From Alphaproteobacteria bacterium (lineage in GTDB: Bacteria; Pseudomonadota; Alphaproteobacteria; Caulobacterales; Maricaulaceae): 64,000 nt of DNA. Each line of letters starts with the position of its first letter. Position 1 is the first letter of the stretch. Shown piece after piece: positions 31,256 through 40,249 of this stretch. The notes below the pieces were generated by a model. It saw only the letters and a program-made list of their open reading frames with translations. It did no database searches and was not told where the DNA came from. The stretch covers positions 33,036 through 97,035 of the forward strand of contig WGNH01000027.1 in NCBI GenBank assembly GCA_016124665.1, written 5' to 3'. A program made the translations under genes and the position numbers.

Positions 31256-31992
31256 AGTTCAAGTTCCGGCAAGTCGCACTCAAGCGGGCCGGTGTCCGCG
31301 CCGATTTCTTCGGCGATGGTGATCCGCAACCGGTCAGCTGTCTCGGCCATATTCTCCAGCCAGAGAACGTTGACATGTGTGATCCGCAGCGCATGTCCGA
31401 GGGCATTGAGGAAAGTGTCGTCCGCCGCCAGCGCCTCGAAATCATAGGTGATGCCGTAGACCTCGCCTGGCGCCGGCCGCAGCCGGTTCTGGACGTCACG
31501 CACGAAGCTATTCTGCGCGCCGATCAGAACATTGATCAATTCATCCAGTGACGAGAAATGGGCGTCGGCACTGGCAATCCGCGCCCGCAAGCGATCATCG
31601 GAAATCAGATTCATCTGCCCGCCATTGATCAGTTCGTTCAATGTCGCGCGGCTCAGCGAGCTTGTTCGGACACGTGTGGATGCGATCAATTCGAAACCGG
31701 TATCGGTCACCGATTCCGGATCATTGGTCAAAAGCGCATCCAGCGTCCGCCGCGCCCGCGTGTGCCAATTATTGCTCGCATAGACATCGACTTGCAGACT
31801 GCAGACCGATTGCACCATGTCTTGATGGAGGCGGTTCAGATAGGTCCGCTCGCTTTCCCGGTCGGTCTGATCACCTCGCCATTCCGTAATCTGGAAACCG
31901 ATCACCACACCGGCGATGACGATCACGAATTCGAGCGCAACGGCGAACCAGTTCTGCTGCCGGATAGCGCGGGTGAGGCGGGCGAGGATCAT
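31252..31992 (-). CDS. DUF6090-like single-TM protein, array copy 5
   Basis: MILARLTRAIRQQNWFAVALEFVIVIAGVVIGFQITEWRGD (start internal to ORF 31252..32085); motif ATLNELINGGQMNLISDDRLRARI. Confidence 0.8.
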   Translation of the reverse strand: MILARLTRAIRQQNWFAVALEFVIVIAGVVIGFQITEWRGDQTDRESERTYLNRLHQDMVQSVCSLQVDVYASNNWHTRARRTLDALLTNDPESVTDTGFELIASTRVRTSSLSRATLNELINGGQMNLISDDRLRARIASADAHFSSLDELINVLIGAQNSFVRDVQNRLRPAPGEVYGITYDFEALAADDTFLNALGHALRITHVNVLWLENMAETADRLRITIAEEIGADTGPLECDLPELEL

Positions 31993-32768
31993 GGCGCGGC
32001 CTCCCTTGCATCCGTCTCGAATATCACGAGTGTGTAGGGCTCTGCGTCGCAGGGTCGGTCCACGGCGAGGGCGACGGCCTGGCACAGGTTGAAAGCTTCC
32101 TCGCGAACGTGATCATAGTAACGCAGCATGATGATCTGCCCGTAGATTGAACCTGTGATCTCCCGGACAAAAGCCTCGTTTTGTGCCAGGGCGTCGAAAT
32201 CAGCCTGCGTCTCGCGTCGATCAGGCAGGTCCGGCCGATAGATGGATGAGAAGGCTGCGCCGCCAATGTCGTCCGGTTGCACCGCGACCTGCCTGAAATA
32301 GGGCAGCTGCTGGGCGAAGCGGTCAAGGCTCCGATTATAGCGCGAGATCGCCTCGCGTACGCCGGCATCGGAGAGCGCGCCGATCCGTCCTGAGGCGATC
32401 AACTCGTCGGTGACGGCGCGTGGGGGTGTCAGGGCCGGGAAGCGTGTCGAGCCCCACACGCCGTTCTCGAAATCATCTATGCTCAGCCCGTTCAGAGCGC
32501 CTTCATTGAGCGCACGGATCGCCCGGTCCAGAAGATGTGTTGACGCCAGGCTTGCAGAAATCCGGTTGTCCAGATAGGTGACCGCGCCCTCTGCCTCCGA
32601 GAGTAGCCGCAACAGGTTCGCATGTTCTTCAGCTTGGGCGCGGCGGGTGTCAGCCAGGCTGGAGAGCTGGAAGGCGAACAGGACCCCTGCGACCACGATG
32701 AAGAACTCGACAGCGACGGCGAACCAGTTCTGCGTCCGGATGGCGCGGGAGAGGCGGGCGAGGATCAT
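31989..32768 (-). CDS. DUF6090-like single-TM protein, array copy 6
   Basis: MILARLSRAIRTQNWFAVAVEFFIVVAGVLFAFQLSSLADT; motif AVTDELIASGRIGALSDAGVREAISRY. Confidence 0.8.
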   Translation of the reverse strand: MILARLSRAIRTQNWFAVAVEFFIVVAGVLFAFQLSSLADTRRAQAEEHANLLRLLSEAEGAVTYLDNRISASLASTHLLDRAIRALNEGALNGLSIDDFENGVWGSTRFPALTPPRAVTDELIASGRIGALSDAGVREAISRYNRSLDRFAQQLPYFRQVAVQPDDIGGAAFSSIYRPDLPDRRETQADFDALAQNEAFVREITGSIYGQIIMLRYYDHVREEAFNLCQAVALAVDRPCDAEPYTLVIFETDAREAAP

Positions 32769-33502
32769 GGGGCACCGTCCAGATCACAGGCGCGTCCTGT
32801 CTCGTCAGCTAGGCGGTTGCACAGCTCGGCCGAATGGGCTTCGAGCGCGACGACATACTGCGCGAAAATGGCGTGCATGCGGGCGATCTGGACGAGCGCA
32901 CTTTGGCGGCGCGGCTCCGCGAGCAGGCCTTCCAGATCCACCCGCACCCGGGTGACAGTCGGGTCATCCGTCGGTTCATGGAAGGTGAATTCGCTCAGGG
33001 TATCGGAAAAGGTTGTCAGCCCCCGGCGGAAACTGCCGTGTTGGCTCTCGGTCCATTCCAGCCGTCCCCGGTAACGGTTCAGCTCGGTTACAAGGCCGCG
33101 GTCGGTGATCAGCGCGAGATCACCGGATTGCTCGAGCGCCTCGTAGGTGCTCTGCTGTACTGGCACCCGAGAAAAATACATCACCTGCGCGATCGCACGT
33201 TCAAAGGCCTCCCGGTTTTCAGGCACCAGCTCACCGCCCATCGCAACACGCACCATTACCGACTGATCGGCCTGACGCGCGGCATTCATCGCAATGCGCT
33301 GCCGCAGGGCACGGATTGTCTGTTCGGTTTCTGCCTGAAGCCGGATCAGGGCCTGGTCGACCCGCGCCGCATTCTCGCGTTCCGCATTCCACGCCGTGAT
33401 CTGGAAACCGATCACGACACCGGCAATGACGATGACGAATTCGAGCGCAACGGCGAACCAGTTCTGCTGCCGGATGGCGCGGGAGAGACGGGCGAGGATC
33501 AT
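32765..33502 (-). CDS. DUF6090-like single-TM protein, array copy 7
   Basis: MILARLSRAIRQQNWFAVALEFVIVIAGVVIGFQITAWNAE; motif STYEALEQSGDLALITDRGLVTELNRY. Confidence 0.8.
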   Translation of the reverse strand: MILARLSRAIRQQNWFAVALEFVIVIAGVVIGFQITAWNAERENAARVDQALIRLQAETEQTIRALRQRIAMNAARQADQSVMVRVAMGGELVPENREAFERAIAQVMYFSRVPVQQSTYEALEQSGDLALITDRGLVTELNRYRGRLEWTESQHGSFRRGLTTFSDTLSEFTFHEPTDDPTVTRVRVDLEGLLAEPRRQSALVQIARMHAIFAQYVVALEAHSAELCNRLADETGRACDLDGAP

Positions 33503-34266
33503 TGTCCGTTCTCCTCCTCAAGGATTGCGAGAACAGCGAGCGTTTCCTCGTGCGTATAGCGGTACCAAACTTCATTATACGTCTTCACCCCGGCAAAGGT
33601 CCGCAGGCCGCCGGCGAATGCCGGCCGGGCCATGGCGGCGTCCAGCGTGGCAACCGGATCCGGCGATCCGGCCTGGAAGATGGGTTCCAGAAAGCCTTCG
33701 GCCATCGGCATGTTGCTGGCCGCACTGTTGCGCTCAAGCGCGGCGACGGACTGGATCCTCTGGACATCACGCCGCGTGAGCGCCGCGCGCAACCGCTCTG
33801 ACCGGATGAGCCGCAGATCGCCGCTGGCGACCAATTGCTGGAACACAACCGAAGCAGCGGGCTGTCTTTCTCCGCCGATCGGATCGGTGAAGACATTGTG
33901 TATCGGCCCGCTGGCCAGCACCCCGCCGCGTTCGGGATCTTCGCTATCATAGAAATCCAGCACAATCGCGCGCAACCGGGCCATATCGACGGGGGCGGGG
34001 TCTTCCAGAGCCTCAATCCAGAGCGCGATCAGGCGCCGTTGTTGCGCGGTTCGCGCCAGATAGGTCAGCTCGATCGCCTGCAATTCCTGGAATTCCTCAT
34101 GGAGCTGCAGAAGTATGGCCCGCTCGGCGGCCCGGTCCTGCCGCCCCTCATTCCACGCCGTGACCTGGAAGGCCAACAGCACACCGGCCACGACGATGAC
34201 AAACTCGAGCACAACCGCGAACCAGTTCTGTGTCCGGATGGCGCGGGAGAGGCGGGCTAGGATCAT
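33499..34266 (-). CDS. DUF6090-like single-TM protein, array copy 8
   Basis: MILARLSRAIRTQNWFAVVLEFVIVVAGVLLAFQVTAWNEG; motif VVFQQLVASGDLRLIRSERLRAALTR. Confidence 0.8.
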   Translation of the reverse strand: MILARLSRAIRTQNWFAVVLEFVIVVAGVLLAFQVTAWNEGRQDRAAERAILLQLHEEFQELQAIELTYLARTAQQRRLIALWIEALEDPAPVDMARLRAIVLDFYDSEDPERGGVLASGPIHNVFTDPIGGERQPAASVVFQQLVASGDLRLIRSERLRAALTRRDVQRIQSVAALERNSAASNMPMAEGFLEPIFQAGSPDPVATLDAAMARPAFAGGLRTFAGVKTYNEVWYRYTHEETLAVLAILEEENGQ

Positions 34267-35054
34267 TCGGCTTCGGCCTCTACTTCGTCGTCATGCGTGA
34301 CGCCCAGCTCGGCGTCGATGGCGGCGTGCAATTCAGAGAGGGAAAGGCCGACGAAGTCATAGTTGAAGCGCAGGATGCTGCGGAACTCGCCGATATTCTC
34401 CGCCGCGGCCGTCTGGAAATCCGGGTTGGACTGCATGGCGGCGAGGTCGCAGACCGAGCGCCTGTCCCAACCATCTTCCTCACGGTCTGCTCCGGCTTCC
34501 TGTGTTTCGTCCGGGTCGGCGATCAACTCGGTCCGCATCAGTCCGGGAAAGGCGCGGGGCAAGTTAGTGATATTGGCGAGGTTCACCGCGAACTGGGCGC
34601 GCGCAGATTGCCGCTTCTGAAGGAAATCGCTTGCCGCGGCGCGGATTCGCGAATTGCGGATCGCTTGCATGCGGCCGGTCGCGACCAGCTCGTCCAGCGC
34701 CGGCAGCGTGTCGGGCGGCGCCGCGACATAGTGAGACTCCATCAAAACGCTGCATTCCTGTGCGGTTAGCGCGTCGCGCGCCTCGACGCCGAAAATGACA
34801 GGCCGCATCTCGAGCATTACGCTGCGATACCGGTTCAACCATTCCTGCTGGTACCGCCGCCCGTTCTCGATGTTGACGACTTCCGCATCAAGACGTTGCA
34901 GCAGGTCGCGTTCGTAGGCCCGGTCTGCCGCCCTTTCCCCGAAGACGCTGATCTGGAAGCCAAGGGTCACACCCGCGACCACGATGAAGAATTCCAGCAC
35001 AACCGCGAACCAGTTCTGTTCGCGCACGGCCCTGGAGATGCGGGAAAGGATCAT
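34263..35054 (-). CDS. DUF6090-like single-TM protein, array copy 9
   Basis: MILSRISRAVREQNWFAVVLEFFIVVAGVTLGFQISVFGER; motif PALDELVATGRMQAIRNSRIRAAASDF. Confidence 0.8.
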   Translation of the reverse strand: MILSRISRAVREQNWFAVVLEFFIVVAGVTLGFQISVFGERAADRAYERDLLQRLDAEVVNIENGRRYQQEWLNRYRSVMLEMRPVIFGVEARDALTAQECSVLMESHYVAAPPDTLPALDELVATGRMQAIRNSRIRAAASDFLQKRQSARAQFAVNLANITNLPRAFPGLMRTELIADPDETQEAGADREEDGWDRRSVCDLAAMQSNPDFQTAAAENIGEFRSILRFNYDFVGLSLSELHAAIDAELGVTHDDEVEAEAE

Positions 35055-35791
35055 CAGAACCCTCTTGATTCTATTTCATTCACCACCTGAAATCGGATGG
35101 CCTCGATTTCAGTGCGATAGCGCATGAAATGAGCGGCCTGGAAACGGTTTTGCAGCGCGGCGTAGTTAATTCGTCTCAGCAACTCGTCATTCTGCGAAAC
35201 GGCGTCAAAATCGAATTCGATGGTTTGAGTGCTATAGCCGCCCTCTGAAATCTCGCGGACGTCATCCAGGCGAGCGGCGAAATGACCCGATATTTCGAAA
35301 GCGATCGGGGTCAGATCCGATGCCATCTGTTCCTGTGACGCCTGCGAGTTGCTTTGCATTTGGGGAATCGACGCGAGCGCAGACCGAAGCGTGTCATTGC
35401 GGATGATCGTCAGTTCGCCGGCGCTGATCATCTCGCGCAATGCTGCCGGCTCCAGATTGACGATCTCAACGCTTGTAATGGCATTCAGGCCCCAGGAGCC
35501 CTCTTGCGCACGGTCCGCGTCGCCGGTCTCCACACCATCAAGAAACAAAGTAATCCAGTTGAAATAGGCATCGATTGACTGTTTTGCAGTATCGAGGTCT
35601 TCGGTTACGGCGCTTAATTCAGCCTCAAGTCGATGTAGATAGGCCGCCTCGCGCGAGATTTCGGCGCGCCCCTCATTCCACGCTGTGATCTGAAAACCGA
35701 TCACCACACCCGCAATGACGATCACGAATTCGAGCACTACGGCGAACCAGTTCTGCGTCCGGATGGCGCGGGTGAGGCGGGAAAGGATCAT
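35054..35791 (-). CDS. DUF6090-like single-TM protein, array copy 10
   Basis: MILSRLTRAIRTQNWFAVVLEFVIVIAGVVIGFQITAWNEG; motif AALREMISAGELTIIRNDTLRSALASI. Confidence 0.8.
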   Translation of the reverse strand: MILSRLTRAIRTQNWFAVVLEFVIVIAGVVIGFQITAWNEGRAEISREAAYLHRLEAELSAVTEDLDTAKQSIDAYFNWITLFLDGVETGDADRAQEGSWGLNAITSVEIVNLEPAALREMISAGELTIIRNDTLRSALASIPQMQSNSQASQEQMASDLTPIAFEISGHFAARLDDVREISEGGYSTQTIEFDFDAVSQNDELLRRINYAALQNRFQAAHFMRYRTEIEAIRFQVVNEIESRGF

Positions 35792-35822
35792 GGGGCGTTT
35801 CCGGTTATGACAGGGTCCGGCC

Positions 35823-36548
35823 TCATTCCGGCGGTGGCCCGATCATCAGGAGAATACCGATATAGACCAACGTCAGGCCCAGACCGGCAAGGGTGGCCGC
35901 CTTGATCTTCCGTTCACGGATCAGGTCGTGGGCGGGTAGCGCAAACAGCAGAACCAGCCACATCGGCAGGACGGCAAACGGGTTCAGATCGAGCACATAT
36001 CCGATCCGGGCGAGCGCCGGAAACATGAGCGAGAGACTGGCCAGCATCATGAAGCGCTTGTGCAGGGCTGGCGTTTTCCGCCAGTTCAGGGCCATCAGAT
36101 AATAGAGCGCGAAAAACGCCGCATTGACGCAGTTTCCGTAGAAGATTTGCGGCGCGCCGGTGCGCAGCATGTTTTCGTAACTCACCCAGATCCCGGCCGG
36201 CAGCATGACGGCGACAAGCAGAAGGCTTGCTGCGCCGAGTGTCCTGTGCAGTGAAACCCGGCCCCGTCCGATCAGTCCGGCCTGTGCCACCAGCAGGGCG
36301 AACCAGCTTCCCGTCAGAACCGCATGCACGTGCAGAAGCGGCCGCATCGGCGGCAAATAGTCCGAATTGACCAACCCGTGCAGCGGAAAAAACACCGCGA
36401 CGATCCCGAACAGTACAAGGCTGTAAAAGAAAAAGAAGCGCTCACCGCGTTGTGGCTGGCTCAATGTCCGTCCCCCATTCCCCGGATAGAAGTGAATACG
36501 GTCCGGAGGGCCTGTCAATGTGGAAATTGAATGGGCGGGGCCGGACAC
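35823..36548 (-). CDS. Multi-pass membrane protein (DUF2306-like), start uncertain
   Basis: RFFFFYSLVLFGIVAVFFPLHG...LHVHAVLTGSWFALLVAQAGLIGRGRVSLHRTLGAASLLLV. Confidence 0.7.
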   Translation of the reverse strand: MSGPAHSISTLTGPPDRIHFYPGNGGRTLSQPQRGERFFFFYSLVLFGIVAVFFPLHGLVNSDYLPPMRPLLHVHAVLTGSWFALLVAQAGLIGRGRVSLHRTLGAASLLLVAVMLPAGIWVSYENMLRTGAPQIFYGNCVNAAFFALYYLMALNWRKTPALHKRFMMLASLSLMFPALARIGYVLDLNPFAVLPMWLVLLFALPAHDLIRERKIKAATLAGLGLTLVYIGILLMIGPPPE

Positions 36549-36552
36549 GCGA

Positions 36553-37302
36553 TCATTCGAATGTCCGTTCCGGCGGATCGCAAGACTGTCCGGTCAACCG
36601 GCTGGTCTCCGCGCACAGGACGAGAGCGCTTTCCAGCGTGTCGCGCCACCAGTCTGCCATGGCTCGCATGCTGTTATTGCCAATAATGAGCCGGTCCATG
36701 AAGTCCGGGTCTTCGGATGCGGCCCCCCAGTCGAGGACGTTACGGATCTCGCGGCTTGTACCGGGCGCGTATTCGATCCGGAAGGGGTCGAATGAGGAGA
36801 GTCGTCCTTCCGCCACGGCAACGGCGCGTAGATAGTCGATCTGTCCTTTCAGAAAGTTGGCCTCGGATTGATAAGCGCCGAGTGCGTCTCTGAACGCTTC
36901 GTCGCCCAGGCTCGATAACATGCCGGAACTGACGATCTCGGTATAAACGCCTTCTTGCGGAGAAAAGGCGGGGAAGAGCATGATGCTAGTGATACCAAAG
37001 GTCAGCTTGGCCTCGTCCATGCCGTCGAAATCGTGCGCGATAAGGCGTTCGATCGCTTCGGTTCGCGCCTCATTCTGAATGTCATAGAGCTCCGTCATGC
37101 GGGCGAGCAGACCGACGGTATCCTCGACCTCGGCGTGAAGCCGGTCGAGGGCGATGGCACGCCGCTCCGCTTCGGCGGCCCGTTCGGCGCCGGCCGTGAT
37201 CTGGAAACCGATGACCACACCGGCGATGACGATGACGAATTCGAGGACGACGGCGAACCAGTTCTGCTCGCGGACGGCGCGGGAAAGGCGGGCAAGGATC
37301 AT
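36553..37302 (-). CDS. DUF6090-like single-TM protein, array copy 11
   Basis: MILARLSRAVREQNWFAVVLEFVIVIAGVVIGFQITAGAER; motif GVYTEIVSSGMLSSLGDEAFRDALGAY. Confidence 0.8.
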   Translation of the reverse strand: MILARLSRAVREQNWFAVVLEFVIVIAGVVIGFQITAGAERAAEAERRAIALDRLHAEVEDTVGLLARMTELYDIQNEARTEAIERLIAHDFDGMDEAKLTFGITSIMLFPAFSPQEGVYTEIVSSGMLSSLGDEAFRDALGAYQSEANFLKGQIDYLRAVAVAEGRLSSFDPFRIEYAPGTSREIRNVLDWGAASEDPDFMDRLIIGNNSMRAMADWWRDTLESALVLCAETSRLTGQSCDPPERTFE

Positions 37303-38063
37303 TCTGTTACCTCCGGATCGACGCCCCAACGCGTTTCGACCTCCTCGGCGATCAGGCCCAGAAAATCGCCATAGACATCAATGAGCGGCCGGTAGGCATC
37401 CATTCGCTCGCGGGTCAGATAGCTGACGGACGAGACGGAGTTGATCAGGCTCTCATTTTCGCAAAGCGTTGTGATATCGTAGATGACGCGCCCCCGGTGG
37501 CCGGGCACGAAAGAGTTTTCCAGCACCTGGTCCAGTTCGAAGCGCAGGTGCGGTTCGATGCGCTGGCGGTTGTTCTGCATGCTGTTCATCGTGTCGTCAA
37601 AGGCGGAAGCACGCCACTCCACCGTGGCCACGATATCTGCAAGCCCGTCGAGGATGACCCGGTTGCTGATGATACGGGTGTGGCCGGATGCCAGCATTTC
37701 ATCGATCGTCCGCCGGTTGAGGCGTGGCGGGTTGATCCATCCGAGCGTCGAGATGCCGCGTTGAAACACCATTTCGTCCTCGGGCGCGACACGGCACGCG
37801 TCGAGCGCGGCCAGGACGACAGCCTGGTCCGCCAACTGCTGCTCGATATGACCGATGTCGCGAATCTGCGCCGTTCGGCTGGCATCTATGTCCTGGTAAA
37901 GCCGGATCAGCGTGTCGCGTTCCGCGGCCCGTTCCTGCCTGTCCGTATTCCACGCCGTGATCTGGAAACCGATGACCACACCGGCGATGACGATGACAAA
38001 CTCCAGCGCAACGGCGAACCAGTTCTGCTCGCGGATTGCTTTTGAGATGTTCTGAAGGATCAT
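37299..38063 (-). CDS. DUF6090-like single-TM protein, array copy 12
   Basis: MILQNISKAIREQNWFAVALEFVIVIAGVVIGFQITAWNTD; motif RTIDEMLASGHTRIISNRVILDGLADI. Confidence 0.8.
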   Translation of the reverse strand: MILQNISKAIREQNWFAVALEFVIVIAGVVIGFQITAWNTDRQERAAERDTLIRLYQDIDASRTAQIRDIGHIEQQLADQAVVLAALDACRVAPEDEMVFQRGISTLGWINPPRLNRRTIDEMLASGHTRIISNRVILDGLADIVATVEWRASAFDDTMNSMQNNRQRIEPHLRFELDQVLENSFVPGHRGRVIYDITTLCENESLINSVSSVSYLTRERMDAYRPLIDVYGDFLGLIAEEVETRWGVDPEVTE

Positions 38064-38857
38064 GGTGAAGCCTCCCTCATCTCATCGTAATAGACCCGTA
38101 CGGCTGTGAGCTGTTCGCGCCCGTCTTCGGCGGTGGCGCAGGTCTCGCCCTGTGCGGCAGAGAGTGCCTCGCACATTTCATAGGCCCGTCTTAGCGCGCC
38201 CATTCGGAAAAACAGAAAAACCCGCTGATTTCGCACGGCGTCGACCACCGAGCTGACGAATTCACGGTCCTGAGAAAGGCTGGCGATGTCATAATCGAGA
38301 CGCCGTAGCGTGTAGGCACTCAGATCAACTTCGCTGAACACTCGCCCGTCGAGCATGCGAAGGCCATCCGGGCTTGACGACCGGAACTGGTCCAGCTGGC
38401 CGGTGATGAAGGTCAGCTGGTCGGCATATTCCGAAACAGCGGCGTTGGCACCGGGATCGGAAATCCGGCTTAGCCCGCCGGAGGCCAGAAGTTCGTCGAA
38501 CACGGTACGCGGCGGCGTGATCGCGGCATAGAAATAAAGGCCCTCAATCCCGTCATAGACCGCCTCTTCATATCCGGGCTCGACTTCACCGTCCCGAAGC
38601 GCGCGCAATAAGGCGATCCTGTTCCGGTCGTTCTCCATGGCGTCGCCCACGTCCGCGATCCAGAAGTTGACCACGGCTTCCGACTCCGCGCGAAGCCGCG
38701 ACAAGGTTTCGGCCTCTTCGGCGCGCTCCCGCGCCGCGTTTGCCAGCGCGGTGACCTGAAAACCGATCACCACACCCGCCACGACGATGACGAATTCGAG
38801 CGCAACGGCGAACCAGTTCTGGGCGCGTATAGCCGTGGTCAGGCGCTGTAAAATCAT
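38060..38857 (-). CDS. DUF6090-like single-TM protein, array copy 13
   Basis: MILQRLTTAIRAQNWFAVALEFVIVVAGVVIGFQVTALANA (start internal to ORF 38060..39163); motif TVFDELLASGGLSRISDPGANAAVSEY. Confidence 0.8.
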   Translation of the reverse strand: MILQRLTTAIRAQNWFAVALEFVIVVAGVVIGFQVTALANAARERAEEAETLSRLRAESEAVVNFWIADVGDAMENDRNRIALLRALRDGEVEPGYEEAVYDGIEGLYFYAAITPPRTVFDELLASGGLSRISDPGANAAVSEYADQLTFITGQLDQFRSSSPDGLRMLDGRVFSEVDLSAYTLRRLDYDIASLSQDREFVSSVVDAVRNQRVFLFFRMGALRRAYEMCEALSAAQGETCATAEDGREQLTAVRVYYDEMREASP

Positions 38858-38939
38858 GTCCCCGATACTCCCCGATCCGGACGCTAGCGGCAGAGCGGGA
38901 AAATTACAAAAGGGAAAGATAGGGTGCAGGTCCCGTGCG

Positions 38940-40175
38940 CTATCCGTCTGAAACCGCCAGCCGTCCCTCGAACCAGTCACGCGCTTCTGTCCCCGCAACC
39001 TCCTCCAGCATCGCCAGCAGATCCGGCGTCGTATCGATGCCGTCCACCATATACCGAACCAGGAACGCTTCGAAGGCCGGCCGGCCCAGACAGGTCTCCA
39101 GATGCCAGAGGGCGATGGGTTCCGCCCGGTAATTGACGAGATAGGGCCTGCGCTCAGTGGCACCCGGCACCCAGACCGGCGGCAAATCCTGTCCGGCCAC
39201 CTGGTCTCGAAATCCGTTCATGCGGTCGAGGAAGGCCGCCTCGCCATGACGCTCGCGCAGCGCCATCACGCCGGTATATTCGGCAAAGCTCTCATTCAGC
39301 CAGTTCTCGACGGTCATGAAGTCCGCACCGGCACTCCAGTGATGGGCCAGCTCATGGCAGACAAACTGTGTCAGGCGGTCATCAGGGGTATCGGAAATAT
39401 CCGTCAGCGTGATGTAGGCTCGCCGGTTATAGGCGCTCTCCGAACGGCGGTGAATCACGAAGCTGATCTGCGGCAGCGGATCGCGCGCGCCAAAGCGGGC
39501 ATTCAGATAATCAAGGCAGAAATCGGCAGCAACGATCAGCCGGTCCCTGCCCTCATCATGATCGCGCAGGTCAAAGAGGGTATAGCCCTCCTGCCCGGAC
39601 ACGCGGAAGTCCGGGGCCAGTGTGAAGGCAATGTCCAGCGATGGCCCGGAATTGATGATGCGCGCGCCCGTCGGCAGCTGCGTCACCTCGCCATTGGCAA
39701 CCGCCCGCCAGGCCGCGCCAACATCCACTGTCAGGTCAGCCGTGAAAAACCCGCGGAAGCCGGCATCCACCGGCAGCCAGAAACTGTCGATGGTCAGCTC
39801 CACCCGTTCCGGCGAAATGGCGTTGATGTCATTGTCCATCGGCTCGGGCAGAAGCACGCCATCATACCGTATGCCGATTTGCCGGGCATCGTCCTCCAGC
39901 TGGATGGTGAGGGATTGAAACGGTCCTTGCTCACCCGTTTCAAAACCGGTGACATCGCCGCTGACGGCGATATTGCCGAGGCTCGGGGCCAGCACGAAGG
40001 TCAGGGCCCCGCTCTGGCCCGCCAGAAGATCAATCTGCCAGTCAGCCGCGATATGGCCGGTGTCCGGATCGACCTTCAGCGCGCCCTGGTAATGATAGAC
40101 CGGCGCATCGAATGGCGTGGCCTGCGATGGAGCCGTCAGCACATAGGTGAGCAATAATAGTCCAAGCACGCGCAT
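38940..40175 (-). CDS. Secreted M1-like (gluzincin) metallopeptidase
   Basis: Signal peptide MRVLGLLLLTYVLTAPSQA; FVCHELAHHWSAGADFMTVENWLNESFAEYTGVMALRE (HExxH...E). Confidence 0.8.
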   Translation of the reverse strand: MRVLGLLLLTYVLTAPSQATPFDAPVYHYQGALKVDPDTGHIAADWQIDLLAGQSGALTFVLAPSLGNIAVSGDVTGFETGEQGPFQSLTIQLEDDARQIGIRYDGVLLPEPMDNDINAISPERVELTIDSFWLPVDAGFRGFFTADLTVDVGAAWRAVANGEVTQLPTGARIINSGPSLDIAFTLAPDFRVSGQEGYTLFDLRDHDEGRDRLIVAADFCLDYLNARFGARDPLPQISFVIHRRSESAYNRRAYITLTDISDTPDDRLTQFVCHELAHHWSAGADFMTVENWLNESFAEYTGVMALRERHGEAAFLDRMNGFRDQVAGQDLPPVWVPGATERRPYLVNYRAEPIALWHLETCLGRPAFEAFLVRYMVDGIDTTPDLLAMLEEVAGTEARDWFEGRLAVSDG

Positions 40176-40249
40176 GAATTCTCTCCCGTGTTGGACGAAA
40201 GATGCGCAAGTGGCCGGGATTGGATGCAAAACCCCGATCCCGGCCCGGT

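Noticed and set aside
28196-38857. Insertion sequence or mobile-element explanation for the repeated 110-nt blocks
   Set aside because: The blocks are the 5' coding ends of intact paralogous genes; no transposase, terminal inverted repeats or target-site duplications were seen.
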